64,000 bases of DNA from Bacillus siamensis KCTC 13613 (GCF_000262045.1 NZ_AJVF01000039.1:806001-870000); one strand, 5' to 3'. Positions 1-9,995 are shown, counted from the stretch's first letter. Numbers and translations are program-made. The notes: generated from the sequence alone by a model not told the origin.

Positions 1-402
1 GCCAATTTGGCGGCTGATACAGGATTTTCTGTGATCGTGACAGATTGGCGTCCCGCTTATTGCACATCCTCTCTATTCCCAAAAGCGGATCGGCTGATCA
101 CCGCTTTTCCGGAACAAATGCTCAGTGAATTTCAGTTTTTACCGCAGGATGCAGCCGTTGTGGCAACCCACCATTTTCAGCACGATCAAGCGATCATCGA
201 CTTTTTATTTTCTCAACACCTTCATTATATCGGTTTGTTGGGTTCGGCGAATCGCACGAAGCGGCTGCTGAACGGTAAACAGCCGCCGGCTCACTTTTAC
301 AGTCCGGTCGGGCTGTCAATCGGTGCGGAAGGCCCCGAGGAAATTGCCGTCAGCGTTGTTGCCGAAATCATTCAAACAAGAAAACGGCTGGCGGTTGTAT
401 GA
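1..402 (+). CDS. pucA: XdhC-family xanthine dehydrogenase maturation factor PucA (5' truncated by window)
   Basis: Only the C-terminal 133 codons are present; the reading frame is open from base 1, so the start lies outside. The residues visible are the Rossmann-like C-terminal domain of XdhC proteins: a VATHHFQHD segment, a YIGLLGSANRTKRLL block and the closing IGAEGPEEIAVSVVAEI stretch. XdhC proteins bind and sulfurate the molybdenum cofactor and insert it into xanthine dehydrogenase in the cytoplasm. The stop overlaps the pucB start (ATGA), so the two are translationally coupled in pucABCDE. Identification is firm from sequence and context. Confidence 0.93.
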   Translation, partial: ANLAADTGFSVIVTDWRPAYCTSSLFPKADRLITAFPEQMLSEFQFLPQDAAVVATHHFQHDQAIIDFLFSQHLHYIGLLGSANRTKRLLNGKQPPAHFYSPVGLSIGAEGPEEIAVSVVAEIIQTRKRLAVV

Positions 403-1016
403 GAAGCCCCTATCTGATCGGCGTGTTTCTCGCTGCCGGCAAAAGCGAAAGGATGGGCCGAAACAAGCTGGCTTTGCCGCTAAAAGGAGAAACCATCGGA
501 TCGCTTTCCTTGAAAACGGCTCTTCTGTCCGGCCTTGATCACGTGCTGATCGTCGAGCGGACAAAACATGCTTCCCTTGAATGGATGGGAGCACCCTATC
601 ACGCTCCGCCTTTTCGAAAACGCTGGAATCTGCATGTTTGTCGAGACGCAGAAAAAGGTCAAGGGCATTCAGTCAGCAGCGGGGTGAGAAAAGCGGAAAG
701 CATGGGAGCGGACGGCGTTGTCATTTTGTTAGCCGACCAGCCGCAGCTTTCCGTTGATCATCTCAATGCCCTTGTGGCAATGGCACCTGAGTCGTTTGCC
801 GTGTCTTCATCTTTAGGCGCTCCTGCCCCGCCAATCTATTTCTCAGCAGCGTGTTTTCCTTATATAAAGAAGCTAAAGGGAGATGAAGGGGCCCGCAGAC
901 TTCTGAAAAACGGGCAGCTTGGAAGAGGAGCCGTTTTGGAGGCAAAGGAAGACGCGGAGCTGAACGATATTGATACACCGGAGGAATATGAGATGGTGAG
1001 GAGGGTGATGGTATGA
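399..1016 (+). CDS. pucB: MobA-like molybdenum cofactor nucleotidyltransferase PucB
   Basis: 205 residues with the nucleotidyltransferase loop [19 protein letters not shown] near the N-terminus and a later LLADQPQL metal-binding segment, as in MocA/MobA proteins. It probably attaches CMP (or another nucleotide) to molybdopterin so that PucCDE receives the right cofactor form; which nucleotide is used cannot be told from sequence alone. It overlaps pucA by four bases upstream and pucC by four bases downstream. Confidence 0.92.
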   Translation: MRSPYLIGVFLAAGKSERMGRNKLALPLKGETIGSLSLKTALLSGLDHVLIVERTKHASLEWMGAPYHAPPFRKRWNLHVCRDAEKGQGHSVSSGVRKAESMGADGVVILLADQPQLSVDHLNALVAMAPESFAVSSSLGAPAPPIYFSAACFPYIKKLKGDEGARRLLKNGQLGRGAVLEAKEDAELNDIDTPEEYEMVRRVMV

Positions 1017-1846
1017 ACGGGCAAGTGCCAAAAGCGAGGATGAACATTCAATTATGGAAACCGGCAGCGCTCGATGAAGCCTATTCGCTTCTAGAGCAGT
1101 TTGCCCCGGATGTGTGTGCCGCATCGGGCAGCACACTGCTTCAGCTTCAGTGGGATAAGGGAATTCTTCCGAAACAGCACCTTGTCAGTCTGGAAGGAAT
1201 TGAAGAGATGAGGGGGATCAGCGTCAGTGACACCCACGTGTCGATCGGAGCGCTCACGACACTGAATGAATGCAGAAAGCATCCTTTCATCAAAAGTGCG
1301 CTTGGCTGTTTCAGCGACGCTGCTTCCGCCGTCGCCGCACCGGGTGTCCGCAGCCGGGCCACAATTGGCGGAAACATCGCGAGTAAAATCGGCGATTTGC
1401 TTCCGCTCTTGCTCGTGCTTGATGCGGAGCTTGTCGTGTATCAAAACGAGCTGATCAGACTGCCGCTTGGCGATTGGCTCGCAAATGAAAACGATGGAGC
1501 TGCTATCGTCACGCGTGTCATCATCCCGCGTGCGGAGGGAGAGCGTGTGTTTTACCGCAAGCTTGGGAGGCGCCAGGCTTTTACAGGAGCGGCTGCTGTT
1601 GTGGCCGGACGTTTTTTGAAAGACGGCGGCATTCGTCTCGCTGCCGGCCATGCCGATATTACACCTGAAAGATTACTGGAAAGTGAAGCGAAGCGGATGG
1701 CGTCAGGGTGTGATCCGCACGAGCTGTACGAAACGCTTATCCATGAGCTGCCATTTTCCGCAGATGCTTTTATGTCAGCGGCATACAGAAAAAAAGCGGC
1801 TGCTAACGTCATTATGTCAGAGCTGATGGCTGAGGGAGGGGAATAA
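1013..1846 (+). CDS. pucC: Xanthine dehydrogenase, FAD-binding subunit PucC
   Basis: 277 residues of the CoxM/XdhB type FAD subunit. The first FAD loop is seen as [11 protein letters not shown] (around residue 40) and the second as [11 protein letters not shown] (around residue 120), the usual flavin-binding signature. It passes electrons from the 2Fe-2S subunit PucE to NAD. The ATG overlaps the pucB stop (ATGA) and follows a GAGGAGGGTG ribosome site. It is directly followed by pucD. Confidence 0.93.
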   Translation: MNGQVPKARMNIQLWKPAALDEAYSLLEQFAPDVCAASGSTLLQLQWDKGILPKQHLVSLEGIEEMRGISVSDTHVSIGALTTLNECRKHPFIKSALGCFSDAASAVAAPGVRSRATIGGNIASKIGDLLPLLLVLDAELVVYQNELIRLPLGDWLANENDGAAIVTRVIIPRAEGERVFYRKLGRRQAFTGAAAVVAGRFLKDGGIRLAAGHADITPERLLESEAKRMASGCDPHELYETLIHELPFSADAFMSAAYRKKAAANVIMSELMAEGGE

Positions 1847-4084
1847 ATGATGATCAACAAACCGTCAAGAGTCAGGCCGGATGGAAGAGAAAAGGTCACA
1901 GGGGAACTGAAATATATGACCGATCTCAGCTTTCGCGGAATGCTGCATGGCAAGGTGTTAAGAAGCGCTTATCCTCATGCGGAGATTGTGTCGATTTGCA
2001 CCATGAAAGCTGAAGAAATGGAAGGTGTGCGGGCTGTCGTCACTTATAAAGATGTTCCCGGATTAAACCGATTTGGCATAGTCATCCCTGATCAGCCGGT
2101 TTTATGCGAGGACAGAGTACGGTATGTCGGGGATGCGATTGCCGCCGTGGCTGCGGAAACGGAGGAAATCGCGGAGGCGGCGCTGGAGCTGATTCACGTT
2201 GAATATAAAGAACTGGAGGTCATTGATTCACCGGAAAAAGCGCTTCTTCCGGACGCGCTTAGACTGCACGAGGACGGCAACATTCTGCACCGTGCATGTT
2301 TTGCACACGGAGATGCGGAAGAAGGGTTTCGGGTGTGTGACACAGTCCTTGAAGAAACCTATGAGCTGCCCCGGCAGATGCATACGTATATGGAAACGGA
2401 AGGAGGCACAGCCGTTCCGGAGGATGATGGGGGCTTTACGATGTATGCAGGAACACAGCACGGCTATAAAGACCGTTTCCAGCTTGCTCGTATTTTTGAC
2501 ATTCCTGAAGAGAAGATCAGGGTGGTGTCGAGTCCGATGGGCGGCTCGTTCGGAGGAAAGGATGAGCTGAATATCCAGCCGTATGCCGCGCTTTTGGCCC
2601 TGAAAAGCGGACGCCCTGTCAAAATCCATCAGACGAGAAAGGAATCTGTACATTCTGGCATTAAGCGCCATCCGATGAAGGTGACAATAAAAACGGGAGC
2701 TGATCAAACAGGAAAGCTTTTGGCTCATGATGTGAAAATTGTGGCGGACACAGGCGCTTACGCCACCCTTGGGCCCGCCGTTCTTGATTTTTCTGTCGAG
2801 CATGCCGCGGGGCCGTACCGTATTCCGAATATCCGGACGGAAGGGATATCTGTGTTTACGAACAACGGGGTGGCGGGAGAATTCCGGGGCTTTGGCGGCA
2901 ATCAAATCACATTTGCCCTTGAAACCCATCTCGACCGTCTCAGTGATAGGCTTGGTATCGACCCGTTGGAGCTGAGAAGAAAAAATATCAGAAAACCGTA
3001 TGACTTAGGGCCGCTGGAGCATCGGATTGCACCGACTGACGGAGCGACACAGGTGTTGAATGCCATTTCTGAATCTCCCATTTTGACAAGAAAACGCCGG
3101 AACTCCGGGTATATACGGAGCGGCACGGGAGCGGCAATAACGATGCACGGCGGCGGGCTGGGCTATGGCCGAATGGATGCGGCGGGAGGCCGTTTGTCCC
3201 TTTCAAGTGACGGCAAAATCACAGCTTCGTTCGGATTTGAAGAATGCGGACAGGGCATTCTGGCAGCGATTGAACATATCGTCACAGAGGAGCTTGGCTG
3301 TGCCGCAGAGGATATTTCCATTGTGATCGGAGATACCGCAAAAGTGCCGAAGTCAGGCTCCTCCACGGCATCCCGCGGCACAAGCATGGTATGGCACGCA
3401 ATTCAGCGTTTGAAGAAGCCGTTTCTTTCTCGCTTGAAAAAACGGGCGGCAGAATGGAGCGGCTGTTCAGCGGAAAACCTTATTCCCGGCGCTAAAGGCT
3501 TGCGTGATAAAAACACAGAGGAGCTTATGGTGACATATAAAGAGCTGGCTGAAAAAGGCCCTTTGGCAGAGGAAACGGCATTTGACTTTCCGACAACGCC
3601 TGATCCCGTGGACGGCGGCCATTTCCTTTACTCATTTGGAGCGGCGGCTGTTGAGGTGGAGGTAGATCTGTTAACAGGTGATGTCAAAGTGATAGATTGT
3701 GAGCATGCTATTGCGGCAGGGCCGATTGTCAGTCCGCAGGGTTATCGGGGCCAAATTGAAGGCGGCGCCGCCATGGCTCTCGGCTATACGCTGATGGAGG
3801 AGGCCAAAATGACGGACGGCCGTTATGCCGCGGAAAATCTCGATCACTATTTAATCCCTGTCGTCAAAGATGTTCCTAACATGAAGGTGATCGCAATAGA
3901 AGAACTGATGAAGGGAGACGCATATGGCCCGAGGGGAGTTGGCGAAATCGGAACGATCGCTATCACTCCCGCTATTGTAAAGGCTGTCCATGATGCGGTC
4001 GGCTGCTGGATAAACAAGCTGCCGATTTCAAGAGAAGAGCTGCTTGAAGCGATAGACAGAAAGGGGCTGAAGCAATGGACGTAA
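1847..4084 (+). CDS. pucD: Xanthine dehydrogenase, molybdopterin subunit PucD
   Basis: 745 residues, the catalytic subunit that hydroxylates hypoxanthine to xanthine and xanthine to urate. The Moco-binding GGSFGGKDE motif lies near residue 235, and the catalytic glutamate is in PRGVGEIG near residue 700, as in the family. No signal peptide, so it is cytoplasmic. The ATG follows GAGGGAGGGG. The last ten bases overlap pucE. A reverse-strand open frame at 2228..2929 is only its shadow. Confidence 0.95.
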   Translation: MMINKPSRVRPDGREKVTGELKYMTDLSFRGMLHGKVLRSAYPHAEIVSICTMKAEEMEGVRAVVTYKDVPGLNRFGIVIPDQPVLCEDRVRYVGDAIAAVAAETEEIAEAALELIHVEYKELEVIDSPEKALLPDALRLHEDGNILHRACFAHGDAEEGFRVCDTVLEETYELPRQMHTYMETEGGTAVPEDDGGFTMYAGTQHGYKDRFQLARIFDIPEEKIRVVSSPMGGSFGGKDELNIQPYAALLALKSGRPVKIHQTRKESVHSGIKRHPMKVTIKTGADQTGKLLAHDVKIVADTGAYATLGPAVLDFSVEHAAGPYRIPNIRTEGISVFTNNGVAGEFRGFGGNQITFALETHLDRLSDRLGIDPLELRRKNIRKPYDLGPLEHRIAPTDGATQVLNAISESPILTRKRRNSGYIRSGTGAAITMHGGGLGYGRMDAAGGRLSLSSDGKITASFGFEECGQGILAAIEHIVTEELGCAAEDISIVIGDTAKVPKSGSSTASRGTSMVWHAIQRLKKPFLSRLKKRAAEWSGCSAENLIPGAKGLRDKNTEELMVTYKELAEKGPLAEETAFDFPTTPDPVDGGHFLYSFGAAAVEVEVDLLTGDVKVIDCEHAIAAGPIVSPQGYRGQIEGGAAMALGYTLMEEAKMTDGRYAAENLDHYLIPVVKDVPNMKVIAIEELMKGDAYGPRGVGEIGTIAITPAIVKAVHDAVGCWINKLPISREELLEAIDRKGLKQWT

Positions 4085-4596
4085 AAGAAGCTGGATCACT
4101 TCCTGTAAAAAAGGGACAGTACCAAATGACCGTAAATGGGCAGGAGCGGGAGATTTCAGCCATTCCCACGGCACGTCTGAGTGATTTGCTTAGAAAGGAA
4201 TTTCAGCTGACCGGGACAAAGGTGTCCTGCGGTATTGGCCGCTGCGGAGCATGCTCCATTTTAATTGACGGGAAGCTTGCCAATGCGTGCATGACGATGG
4301 CCTATCAAGCAGACGGCCATTCCATCACAACCATCGAGGGGCTTCAAAAAGAAGAGCTAGACATGTGCCAAACCGCTTTCCTGGAAGAAGGCGGCTTCCA
4401 ATGCGGCTACTGTACGCCGGGAATGATCATTGCGCTTAAAGCATTGTTCGAAGAAAACCCGCATCCCACAGATGAAGACATAGAAGAAGGGCTGGCAGGG
4501 AATTTGTGCCGGTGTACCGGGTATGGCGGAATTATGCGGTCGGCTTGGAGGATTAGAAGAGAGCTCAACAGAGGGAAAAGGGAGTTCGGCTGTTAA
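4075..4596 (+). CDS. pucE: Xanthine dehydrogenase, 2Fe-2S subunit PucE
   Basis: 173 residues with both clusters' ligands visible. The plant-ferredoxin-type motif CGIGRCGACSILIDGKLANAC comes first (about residues 59–79), then the helical-domain motif CGYCTPG with CRCTGYGG (about residues 105–150). It shuttles electrons from the molybdenum centre in PucD to the FAD in PucC. About 30 residues precede the ferredoxin domain, longer than the minimal family member. It is the last gene of pucABCDE; no obvious terminator follows before the racemase. Confidence 0.94.
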   Translation: MDVKEAGSLPVKKGQYQMTVNGQEREISAIPTARLSDLLRKEFQLTGTKVSCGIGRCGACSILIDGKLANACMTMAYQADGHSITTIEGLQKEELDMCQTAFLEEGGFQCGYCTPGMIIALKALFEENPHPTDEDIEEGLAGNLCRCTGYGGIMRSAWRIRRELNRGKREFGC

Positions 4597-4665
4597 GAGC
4601 GGACTTTTAGTATCTAAAAAACTTCGTGATATTTTCCCCGCAGGCCATTTTCTGAAAATCAATAA

Positions 4666-4694
4666 TTGTATAAGACTAATCAATACTTTAGAAT
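4666..4694 (+). promoter_or_regulatory. Candidate sigma-A promoter of the racemase gene
   Basis: A -35-like TTGTAT and a -10 TAGAAT are separated by 17 bases. The -10 lies between inverted copies of AATCAAT (4678..4684) and ATTGATT (4696..4702), and a further direct copy of AATCAAT is at 4657..4663. The box fit is moderate; the repeats suggest an operator. Confidence 0.45.
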
Positions 4695-4732
4695 AATTGA
4701 TTATATTCTGAAAAAAATTCAGGAGTGGTGAT

Positions 4733-5425
4733 ATGAAAACGATCGGCCTTATTGGCGGAATGAGCTGGGAATCTTCGGCTGAATATTATCGAATAATCAA
4801 TGAGGAGATAAAAAAGAAACTAGGAGGGCTGCATTCTGCAAAATGCGTTTTGTACAGTGTTGATTTTAAAGAGATTGAACACTATCAGTCTGAAGGGGCT
4901 TGGGATAAGGCGGGTGCAGCTTTGGGGGAGGCTGCGAGATCATTAGAAAAAGCCGGTGCAGATTTTATCGTCATATGTACAAATACTATGCATAAAGTGA
5001 TTGGCTATATCCAGAAAATGATCACCATCCCTATTTTACATATTGCAGATGCAACTGCCGATCAAATCACAAGACAAGGTATTCGTTCAGTAGGTTTACT
5101 TGGAACGAAGTATACGATGGAACAAGATTTTTATAAATCACGTATTGAGTCTCACAATATCAATGTCATTGTGCCTGCTGATGAGGAAAGAGAAGTAATC
5201 AATCATATTATTTATCAGGAGCTGTGTTTAGGCGAAATCAAACAGTCGTCTAAAACCATGTATAAGAAGATTATCAATCATTTGGTGGATCGAGGTGCAG
5301 AAGGGATTATTCTCGGATGTACTGAAATTGGATTATTAGTAAAAGCCGAGGATTCTGAAGTGCCATTATTTGATACGGCTTTCATTCATGCACAAACAGC
5401 AGTGAATACATCTCTTTCCTTGTAG
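4733..5425 (+). CDS. Aspartate/glutamate racemase family protein, YgeA type
   Basis: 230 residues starting MKTIGLIGGMSWESS. The two active-site cysteines of PLP-independent amino-acid racemases are in CTNTMHKV (about residue 83) and LGCTEIGLL (about residue 194). The N-terminal GGMSWES, LGGLHSA and DNA-independent spacing match the E. coli YgeA racemase subgroup rather than the Bacillus glutamate racemases RacE/YrpC (judged from memory). The substrate is unknown; YgeA accepts several non-polar or basic amino acids. It sits alone between the convergent pucE and pucM ends, with its own promoter and terminator. Its codon use looks more A/T-rich than the puc genes, which suggests acquisition. Confidence 0.85.
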   Translation: MKTIGLIGGMSWESSAEYYRIINEEIKKKLGGLHSAKCVLYSVDFKEIEHYQSEGAWDKAGAALGEAARSLEKAGADFIVICTNTMHKVIGYIQKMITIPILHIADATADQITRQGIRSVGLLGTKYTMEQDFYKSRIESHNINVIVPADEEREVINHIIYQELCLGEIKQSSKTMYKKIINHLVDRGAEGIILGCTEIGLLVKAEDSEVPLFDTAFIHAQTAVNTSLSL

Positions 5426-5468
5426 CTGTGAATGTGCCAAGTGAAAAGAGTGTAAGACATACTTTGGA

Positions 5469-5499
5469 GAAGCCCGCCTCACCGGCGGGCTTCCTTTTA
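5469..5499 (+). terminator. Rho-independent terminator after the racemase gene
   Basis: A perfect ten-base stem GAAGCCCGCC / GGCGGGCTTC with loop TCACC, followed by a T-rich tail on the plus strand. It lies between convergent genes, but the minus-strand side lacks a T run, so it mainly serves the racemase. Confidence 0.85.
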
Positions 5500-5500
5500 A

Positions 5501-5848
5501 TTAACTTCCCCTATACACCTGATAACCAAACGGCGACAGCAAAAGCGGGATATGATAATGCGCATCTGAATCTGCAATGTGAAACCGGACGGTGACGATG
5601 GTTAAAAACGGCTGAGCGGCTGTGTTCACGTTTCTACTCGCGAAATAGTCCCCTGCATGAAACTCCATCACATACTCTCCGGACACCAGCTCTTCACCTG
5701 CGAGAAGCGGCGCATCGACTCTGCCGTCATCGTTAGTGTATGCCTCTTTCCTAAAGCCTCCGCCGCCCAGCCGCTTCAATTCAATTTTTACGTTCGCCGC
5801 GGGTTTGCCGCAGGTTAAATCTAAGATATGGGTCGTCAGCTTTCCCAT
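5501..5848 (-). CDS. pucM: 5-hydroxyisourate hydrolase PucM (transthyretin-like)
   Basis: 115 residues. The family's conserved parts are visible: [13 protein letters not shown] at the N-terminus (catalytic His), the VRFHI strand, and the C-terminal [19 protein letters not shown], whose YRGS tail is diagnostic. It hydrolyses 5-hydroxyisourate, the product of urate oxidase, to OHCU. The start overlaps the pucL stop (TGATG), so it is the last gene of pucJKLM. Confidence 0.95.
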   Translation of the reverse strand: MGKLTTHILDLTCGKPAANVKIELKRLGGGGFRKEAYTNDDGRVDAPLLAGEELVSGEYVMEFHAGDYFASRNVNTAAQPFLTIVTVRFHIADSDAHYHIPLLLSPFGYQVYRGS

Positions 5849-7332
5849 CAGGCCTTCAGGCTCCCTAAGGCTTCATCGGCTTTCTGTTTTTCTTTCTCGG
5901 CGTCTTCTCTTGTCACGGTAAAGCGCTGGAAACCGAATGGCGGGCGCGGTTCAGTGTAGACTTTTCCTTTGGACCCTGGGATTTCTTCCACGACTGTGTC
6001 CCATGTGTGATTTTGAGATTGGAAGCTGACACCAGTGAGCTGCGGGAATCTCGTTAAAATTCTGCAGCCGATATGATAGATTAAATTTTGGATTGAAGGG
6101 GTTTCAAGCTCGTGAAATACGGCGCTTGCCAAGTCGCGGACTTGTTCAGCGGCGACGTAGCGGGCGGGATCAGAAGCGTATGCGTCATTTGTGTGTTCAT
6201 AATGCCAGCCGATGTTTAGATGGACAAACAGCGGGCGGTTGCCGTCTTCGGGGAGAGTCGTATATTCGTCGCGAATAAAGCCGACGAAGGAGTTGCCGCT
6301 CACCTTGACGAGCTGAAGATCCATCATTTCGCTGTACTGCTCTGTAATCGTTATAGTCTCTCCTGTGCGTTCCGCTTTCAGCACAGACCGGGCCCGTTCA
6401 TTGCGTGATCTTCTGAAAACGAGCCGGCTTGTGCGGAGCTCTTGCGCCTCATATGCGGGCATTGCTTCAAACGGAATCTCTTCGCCTGTCAGAGTAATCG
6501 TGTCCATATGAGAATACGTATTTAAAAATCGGTGAGCCACATCGTGTAAGAATCCCTCAATTGTTGTCCCTTCATAGGAAGCGAAATGGCGCTGAATAAA
6601 GTTTTTCATTGAGTCTGTAGCCACAACGAGAGTGTTATCCCCGTCTATAAATGACGGCAGGAAGGCATCACCGCCAATTTCACATGTCACATCAACACCG
6701 ACAACGGTATTGTCTCTCCCTGAAAAAGATGACTCTGGGATTTGCTTTACTCCTGTGAGCGGCTTTAAAAACGTTCGGTAGGCAAATACATTTCCTTTGC
6801 CGTAAGACATGGTTCTTTTCATTTGCGTCTCTCCTTTTTCAGTGATGATGTCAGCCAGACGAAAGCGGGCGATGCGGTAAATTTCTTCCAGTGACTGCTG
6901 GAATTCCGTTTCCGGTTCGTTCTCAAGCCTTGCCAGCAGGGCCCGGTGAATGTCCTGTTTCGTTTTTCCCTTTACCGCTAAAATAAAAGGAAAGCCGAAG
7001 CGTTCATAATAGTGTTCATTCAGCTTGAGAAACTCCTCGTATTCCTCTTGTTCAAGTTTGCTGAGCCCTGCGTTTCGCTGTTCGCTTACTGAGGCATCAC
7101 TCATTATGTTCTTTGTTCCGAGCCTGGGATGCTTGTTGATTAAATCAAGCTGCGTCTGGCGGTCCGCGGCTTTTACAATGCCGGCCATTTTGCGGTGAAG
7201 GTCAGAAAGGGAAGAAAACGGGCGTAATTCCGCAGCTTCCTCCGCAATCCATGAAGAGTGTTCGAAAATAGATCCCAGCGTGTCTGTCAGTGTGTGTCTT
7301 TCCATTTGATTCAGGTCATCGATAGTGAACAT
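5848..7332 (-). CDS. pucL: OHCU decarboxylase–urate oxidase fusion PucL
   Basis: 494 residues from the ATG preferred here. An ATG two codons upstream sits right against the AAAGGAAG ribosome site, so the second is better placed. Residues about 1–165 are the OHCU decarboxylase domain (NKHPRLGTK motif with its catalytic His). Residues about 175–494 are urate oxidase, with [16 protein letters not shown] carrying the catalytic Thr. The fusion performs the first and third steps of urate to allantoin, while PucM does the second. The urate oxidase C-terminus lacks a peroxisomal-type tail, as expected in bacteria. Confidence 0.95.
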   Translation of the reverse strand: MFTIDDLNQMERHTLTDTLGSIFEHSSWIAEEAAELRPFSSLSDLHRKMAGIVKAADRQTQLDLINKHPRLGTKNIMSDASVSEQRNAGLSKLEQEEYEEFLKLNEHYYERFGFPFILAVKGKTKQDIHRALLARLENEPETEFQQSLEEIYRIARFRLADIITEKGETQMKRTMSYGKGNVFAYRTFLKPLTGVKQIPESSFSGRDNTVVGVDVTCEIGGDAFLPSFIDGDNTLVVATDSMKNFIQRHFASYEGTTIEGFLHDVAHRFLNTYSHMDTITLTGEEIPFEAMPAYEAQELRTSRLVFRRSRNERARSVLKAERTGETITITEQYSEMMDLQLVKVSGNSFVGFIRDEYTTLPEDGNRPLFVHLNIGWHYEHTNDAYASDPARYVAAEQVRDLASAVFHELETPSIQNLIYHIGCRILTRFPQLTGVSFQSQNHTWDTVVEEIPGSKGKVYTEPRPPFGFQRFTVTREDAEKEKQKADEALGSLKA

Positions 7333-7344
7333 TGGCATCTTCCT

Positions 7345-8637
7345 TTACGTTTTTATTTCAGCGTGATCCGGCTGTTTGGTATGAAAAAAAGCGTGCAATG
7401 CAATGGCCGTCAAACTGCCGATCACAATTCCGCTTCCTGCCAAGACTGAAGCCGCTCCCGGAAGAGATGAAAACAACGCGGGAACTGTCGTTGCGCCGAG
7501 CCCTAAGCTGACGGAAGCGGCAATAATCAGCAGGTTGCCTTGGGAGTCGAGATCAACGCTGGAAAGCATTTTGATCCCGTAAGAAATGACCATGCCGAAC
7601 ATGACGATCATCGCGCCGCCGAGAACGGGGGTTGGAATCACTGTTGTCAGTGCCGCTGCTTTTGGAACCAGGCCGATTGCCATCAGCATCATTCCCGTGA
7701 CGGCGATGACATTGACACTTTTCATTTTCGACAGCTGGACAATACCGACATTTTGCGAGAAAGCTGTGTAGGGAAACGCGTTAAATAAGCCGCCAAGCAC
7801 GATCGCAAGGCCTTCCGCCCGGTAGCCCTTTTCCAGATCCTTTTCCGACAGCCTGCGGTTTGTGATATCGGCAAGCGCAAAGTATACACCTGTCGATTCG
7901 ACCAGACTGACAATCGCAACGAGCAGCATCGTCACAACAGCCGGCAGCTCAAAGGTCGGCATGCCGAAATAAAACAGAGACGGAATATGAAGCCAGGACG
8001 CCTCCATGACATCAGAAAAATCGACCTTTCCCATGAAGAATGCGGCCGCTGTACCTGCGATAAGGCCGAGCAAAACCGAAATGGAGCGGATAAAGCCTTT
8101 AAAGAAATAAAACAGCAATAAGATAAAAGCCGTGACGCCAAACCCGAGGAGCACATTGTCCAATGAGCCGAAGTCTTTGCTTCCTTCACCTCCGGCCAGA
8201 TTATTCATTGCCGTCGGGATCAGGCTGAGACCGATGATCATGACGACTGAGCCGGTTACGACAGGCGGAAAAAAACGGACAAGCTTTCCGAAGAAGCCCG
8301 CGGCAATGACGACAATCAGCCCTGCGGCGATAATGGCGCCATAGATCGCTGAGACACCGTATGTGCTGCCGATGGAAATCATCGGGCCGACCGCGGTAAA
8401 CGTACATCCGAGCACAACGGGGAGGCCGATGCCGAAAAACCGATTTTTCCACAGCTGCAAAAGAGTCGCTGCCCCGCACATGAACAAATCGATCGCGATT
8501 AAATATGTCAGCTGCCCCGCATTCAGCCCGATCGCCGCTCCGACGATCAGCGGAACGAGAATCGCTCCCGCATACATGGCAAGCATATGCTGAAGTCCGA
8601 GTATCGCCAGCTGAAAGGCATTTTGATGTTTCTTCAT
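7345..8637 (-). CDS. pucK: Urate permease PucK (NAT/NCS2 family)
   Basis: 430 residues with about 12–14 hydrophobic segments. The NCS2 family motif is QNVGIVQLSKMKS, and the first helix QLAILGLQHMLAMYAGAILVP is typical. It imports urate across the cytoplasmic membrane. An in-frame GTG at 8646 overlaps the pucJ stop but touches the ribosome site; the ATG at 8637 has correct spacing from AGAGGTG. It is a paralogue of the adjacent pucJ, probably from tandem duplication. Confidence 0.92.
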   Translation of the reverse strand: MKKHQNAFQLAILGLQHMLAMYAGAILVPLIVGAAIGLNAGQLTYLIAIDLFMCGAATLLQLWKNRFFGIGLPVVLGCTFTAVGPMISIGSTYGVSAIYGAIIAAGLIVVIAAGFFGKLVRFFPPVVTGSVVMIIGLSLIPTAMNNLAGGEGSKDFGSLDNVLLGFGVTAFILLLFYFFKGFIRSISVLLGLIAGTAAAFFMGKVDFSDVMEASWLHIPSLFYFGMPTFELPAVVTMLLVAIVSLVESTGVYFALADITNRRLSEKDLEKGYRAEGLAIVLGGLFNAFPYTAFSQNVGIVQLSKMKSVNVIAVTGMMLMAIGLVPKAAALTTVIPTPVLGGAMIVMFGMVISYGIKMLSSVDLDSQGNLLIIAASVSLGLGATTVPALFSSLPGAASVLAGSGIVIGSLTAIALHAFFHTKQPDHAEIKT

Positions 8638-8642
8638 CTTTT

Positions 8643-9995
8643 TCACACCTCTTTTTCTAATGCGAGTGTATGATCTAATGCCGGAAGTTCAGTTTTCTGT
8701 GTTGTTTTTTCTTTTTTGCCGCGCAGGCTGAAAAATAAATTCAAAAAGATGGCGGTCAGGCTGCCGGTGATGGTGCCGTCACTGACCAGAATTCTGATTG
8801 GAGCGGGGAATTCAGCAAAAATCCCGGGGACCGTGCTGGCGCCGATGCCGAGTGCGATTGAGCATGCGATGGTCAAGAGGTGGTATTGGTTTTTGAGATC
8901 CGCTGTGCTGAGCATTTTAACGCCTGAGGCAATCACCATGCCGAACATGACAACGGTTGCGCCGCCAAGTACAGCAGCAGGAACGGCGGAAGCAAGGGCG
9001 GCAATCTTCGGTATCAGCCCGAGACAGACAAGGATACAGCCTGCTGTAACAACGATATTTCTTGTTTTCACTTTCGTGAGCTGCAATAAGCCGGCGTTTT
9101 GCGCAAAGGTATTATAAGGAAAGGCGTTGAACAATCCGCCGATGAGAATGGCGATTCCCTCCGCCCGGTAGCCTTTGACAAGATCTTTTTCGGTTAAAGA
9201 TCTGCCGCATATCTTGCCGATTGCGTAGAAAACGCCAGTTGATTCGACGATAATGACCATTCCGACGATCAGCATCGTTAAGATTGGTCCGATTTCAAAT
9301 GAAGGGGCTCCAAAATAAAACGGTTTCGGGATTTGGAAGAACGGGGCTTCAGCAGCAGCAGAAAAGCTGACTTTGCCCATGATCGCTGCTGCCGTTGTTC
9401 CGGCGGCGATTCCGATCAGAACAGACAGCGTTCGGGCAAACCCTTTGAGAAAGCGGTTGAGGACTAAGATCAGAACAAGAACGCCGACAGAGAGAAGAAG
9501 GTTTTCGAGCGAACCGTATTCGGGGTTGGCGCTGCCGTTTATTTTTTCGCCGCCGGCCATATTTTTCACACCTGCCGGAACAAGTGATAGGCCGATTAAG
9601 GTCACAACGGTTCCTGTTACGACAGGAGGGAATAACACGGTCAGCTTGCCGAAAAAACGCGCAAACAAAAAGATGAACACACCGGCTGTGATGATGGAAC
9701 CGTAAACCGCGTGAATGCCGTAATTGGCGCCGATTGCGATCATCGGGGTGACGGCCACAAAGGAACTGCCCAGCATGACGGGAAGCCCGATCCCGATGTG
9801 TGCGCCGCGCAAGGTCTGCAAAAGCGTCGCGATGCCGCACGTTAACAGGTCAATCGCCAACAGGTAAGACAGCTGTTCAGAGGTTACATTCAGCGCCCTG
9901 CCGACAAGCAGGGGCACTAAAATCGCACCTGCATACATGGCCAGCACATGCTGAAGGCCAAGAGAAAACACCGCAAACGATCTTTGTTTCAACAT
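8643..9995 (-). CDS. pucJ: Urate permease PucJ (NAT/NCS2 family)
   Basis: 450 residues, strongly similar along its length to PucK (LGLQHVLAMYAGAILVPLLV at the N-terminus; QNAGLLQLTKVKTRN as the NCS2 motif). It is predicted to import urate or a related purine. PucJ and PucK are both required for normal urate uptake in B. subtilis (established there). The ATG follows AAGGAGGG. It is the first gene of pucJKLM; the 141-base gap to pucR holds its promoter. Confidence 0.92.
   Translation of the reverse strand: MLKQRSFAVFSLGLQHVLAMYAGAILVPLLVGRALNVTSEQLSYLLAIDLLTCGIATLLQTLRGAHIGIGLPVMLGSSFVAVTPMIAIGANYGIHAVYGSIITAGVFIFLFARFFGKLTVLFPPVVTGTVVTLIGLSLVPAGVKNMAGGEKINGSANPEYGSLENLLLSVGVLVLILVLNRFLKGFARTLSVLIGIAAGTTAAAIMGKVSFSAAAEAPFFQIPKPFYFGAPSFEIGPILTMLIVGMVIIVESTGVFYAIGKICGRSLTEKDLVKGYRAEGIAILIGGLFNAFPYNTFAQNAGLLQLTKVKTRNIVVTAGCILVCLGLIPKIAALASAVPAAVLGGATVVMFGMVIASGVKMLSTADLKNQYHLLTIACSIALGIGASTVPGIFAEFPAPIRILVSDGTITGSLTAIFLNLFFSLRGKKEKTTQKTELPALDHTLALEKEV

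Noticed and set aside
2228-2929. Long reverse-strand open frame inside pucD
   Set aside because: Shadow of a G/C-rich coding region; no ribosome site, no domain, and pucD is unambiguous on the other strand.
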